Below are positions 62,968 to 64,000 of a DNA stretch of 64,000 nt, piece by piece (position 1 is the first letter of the stretch; every line of letters starts with the position of its first letter). The position numbers and the translations under genes were made by a program. Origin of the DNA: JAJFJD01 sp965228975. GTDB lineage: Bacteria > Pseudomonadota > Alphaproteobacteria > UBA8366. The notes beneath the pieces are model-generated. The model was not told the origin of the DNA. It made no database searches and was given only the letters and a program-made list of their open reading frames with translations. The stretch lies in assembly GCA_965228975.1 (NCBI GenBank), contig OZ245851.1:4154001-4218000 (forward strand), in the 5' to 3' direction.

Positions 62968-63427
62968 GAAAGCCTCCGCGATGTCACGAAAGCTTATGCG
63001 AGACTCACGACAGTTACCAATGACCGCTCTTGGCTAATAGCGGACATTCTCTCGAGCGCTAGACATGTCCGCATTGCCCGCAGAAGCGGACATCGACTCC
63101 GCCGCACTCGACTTCCGTTAATGACCCATAACCGACATTCTACGTAGCCTATCCCATCGTGGCATCGGACCAGCGGGTAATCATCTGACAATGGGCAATG
63201 CATTGATCAGGGGGCGCTTTGGCCACCAAAACAGATTGATCCGTTGGTCACCACAAAACCAGACTAGTAAGCAATCAGAATCGTTCAGTACAGCTTTCTT
63301 CACTATTCATGCTGCAAATTTGACGCAAACTTGGAAGAGGTAATATGGTACGCATTCGTCTTTTCGAATGTTTTGCCCATTCACACTTCAATTCACCTGA
63401 CAGCAAGCGCCCGTCCTTAATCCAATC
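62968..63427. promoter_or_regulatory. 460-bp intergenic region with GCGGACAT repeats and putative promoter
   Basis: GCGGACATT (63040-63048), ATGTCCGC (63065-63072) paired with GCGGACAT (63086-63093, a 13-nt loop) and AATGACCCATAACCGACATT (63120-63139) form a repeat cluster. Further on, TTGACG (63320-63325), a 15-nt spacer and TAATAT (63341-63346) could be a sigma-70-like promoter for the ArsR-globin frame, with a 5' leader of about 75 nt. Both readings are tentative. Confidence 0.4.
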
Positions 63428-64000
63428 ATGTGTAAACGTCTTACAATAGCGACGCGTGCCGCTAAGCTCTTGGCGAATGAAAATAGACTTGGTGTGCTGT
63501 TCGAATTGCTGGAAGGGGAAAAGTCGGTGTCAGAGTTGGAGCAGTCGCTCGGCATTGGACAACCTTCACTTTCCCAAGAACTCGCGCGGCTTCGTAGAGA
63601 TGAAGTGGTAAGGACAAGGCGTGAGGCCAACTGGATATACTATTCTCTAGTAGATGCCGAACTCAGGTCAGTAATCCGTCATTTGCGAAGCATTTATTTC
63701 GAGGACGTTGACAAATTGGTGCCGCCTGATAACGAGGAGACTTTGATGCGTGAAGGCAAACTGTATGATCGCCTGGGCGGCGAAGAGAGTATTCGCAAGA
63801 TTTCTGCAACCATTCTCGACAATCACCTGGCCAATGAAACAGTCAAGGCACGCTATGCGGATAGCGACCGGGATGAGGTCATCCGCGTGGTGACAGAGTT
63901 CATTTGCGCTGGTACCGGTGGGCCACAGACATATACAGGCAAGGATATGCTTGCCGCGCACAAAGGGATGAACATCAGCGAGCAGGAATTCATGGCGGTG
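63428..64000 (+). CDS. ArsR-type winged helix fused to group 1 truncated hemoglobin (partial, runs off end)
   Basis: A single open frame of at least 191 residues runs from ATG 63428 to the window edge with no stop. Residues about 8-90 form an ArsR winged helix like the BigR/SqrR group (RLGVLFELLEGEKSVSELEQ, IGQPSLSQELARLRRDEVVR, RREANWIYYSL). The conserved persulfide-sensing cysteines of that group are absent: RLGVLF has Phe where Cys is expected. Residues about 112-191 match group 1 truncated hemoglobin (LYDRLGGEESI, CAGTGGPQTYTGKDMLAAHK) with proximal His178. An internal ATG (63746, residue 107) has a near-perfect GAGGAG 6 nt upstream, so a free globin may be made as well. The ATG at 63428 has no visible Shine-Dalgarno. 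This is a candidate heme gas-sensing repressor. Confidence 0.85.
   Translation, partial: MCKRLTIATRAAKLLANENRLGVLFELLEGEKSVSELEQSLGIGQPSLSQELARLRRDEVVRTRREANWIYYSLVDAELRSVIRHLRSIYFEDVDKLVPPDNEETLMREGKLYDRLGGEESIRKISATILDNHLANETVKARYADSDRDEVIRVVTEFICAGTGGPQTYTGKDMLAAHKGMNISEQEFMAV
63734..63748 (+). promoter_or_regulatory. Internal ribosome-binding site and start codon for a stand-alone globin
   Basis: GAGGAG at 63734-63739 lies 6 nt before an in-frame ATG (63746-63748) exactly at the boundary between the HTH region and the globin domain. The outer ATG lacks a comparable site. Translation from both would yield fusion and free globin. Confidence 0.6.

Overview
The window looks like chromosomal DNA of a high-GC alphaproteobacterium, probably Rhodospirillales-like. 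This is inferred from gene content: a tripartite tricarboxylate transporter (TTT), several CaiB/BaiF CoA-transferases, many TauD/TfdA dioxygenases, MmgE/PrpD, RidA, DUF1446/DUF4387 and DUF6152/DUF6644 pairs. No rRNA gene, complete tRNA, CRISPR array, intact transposase or integrase is visible. Most of the window is catabolic and transport genes in short co-directional runs.

Layout. 0-2.3 kb: a PhnD-like binding protein divergent from a LysR regulator. 2.3-6.5 kb: a lower-GC defence island, read as a complete type II-short CBASS: CD-NTase (cGAS/DncV-like), lone E2-like protein and patatin phospholipase on the minus strand, with a divergent HTH repressor and ImmA/IrrE protease of CapH/CapP type. 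The island lies between two copies of a 38-bp direct repeat that is the 3' end of the LysR gene. 6.6-8.1 kb: a CmcJ/AsaB-like oxidoreductase gene followed by a second, frameshifted LysR C-terminal remnant. 8.2-11.4 kb: tctA-tctB-tctC. 11.6-18.7 kb: hydrolase, CaiB, two acyl-CoA dehydrogenases, a flavoprotein and a 2-hydroxyacid dehydrogenase, suggesting acid uptake followed by CoA-dependent breakdown. 18.9-29.6 kb: TauD-type dioxygenases, an ornithine cyclodeaminase-like enzyme, a surface-polymer pair (GT4 and TupA-like ATP-grasp), the AtuA/DUF4387 pair, RidA and a second 2-hydroxyacid dehydrogenase.

29.9-41.9 kb: CDP-alcohol phosphatidyltransferase overlapping a flippase-like membrane protein, then a CoA/hot-dog/SDR/PrpD block ending in an acyl-CoA carboxylase beta subunit divergent from an IclR regulator, and a tandem universal stress protein. 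41.9-55.8 kb: M14 carboxypeptidase, a membrane-anchored coiled-coil protein, RidA, VOC, a fifth TauD dioxygenase, aldehyde dehydrogenase, an aconitase-type LeuC/LeuD pair, small membrane or periplasmic DUF proteins, and a cysteine-type dienelactone hydrolase. 56.0-56.2 kb: a decayed junction holding a 31-nt 3' fragment of a serine tRNA and a fragment of an SDR gene. 56.3-60.4 kb: nitroreductase, amidohydrolase and a TPP enzyme. 60.4-64 kb: lower-GC DNA with short repeats, a GST, a glyoxalase I-like protein lacking both histidine metal ligands, a methyltransferase and, running off the end, a single reading frame that fuses an ArsR-type winged helix to a group 1 truncated hemoglobin.

The two most unusual objects are the ArsR-globin fusion (63428 to the edge), a possible heme-based one-component gas sensor with an internal start for a free globin, and the CBASS island with its own regulator/protease pair set into the end of a LysR gene.
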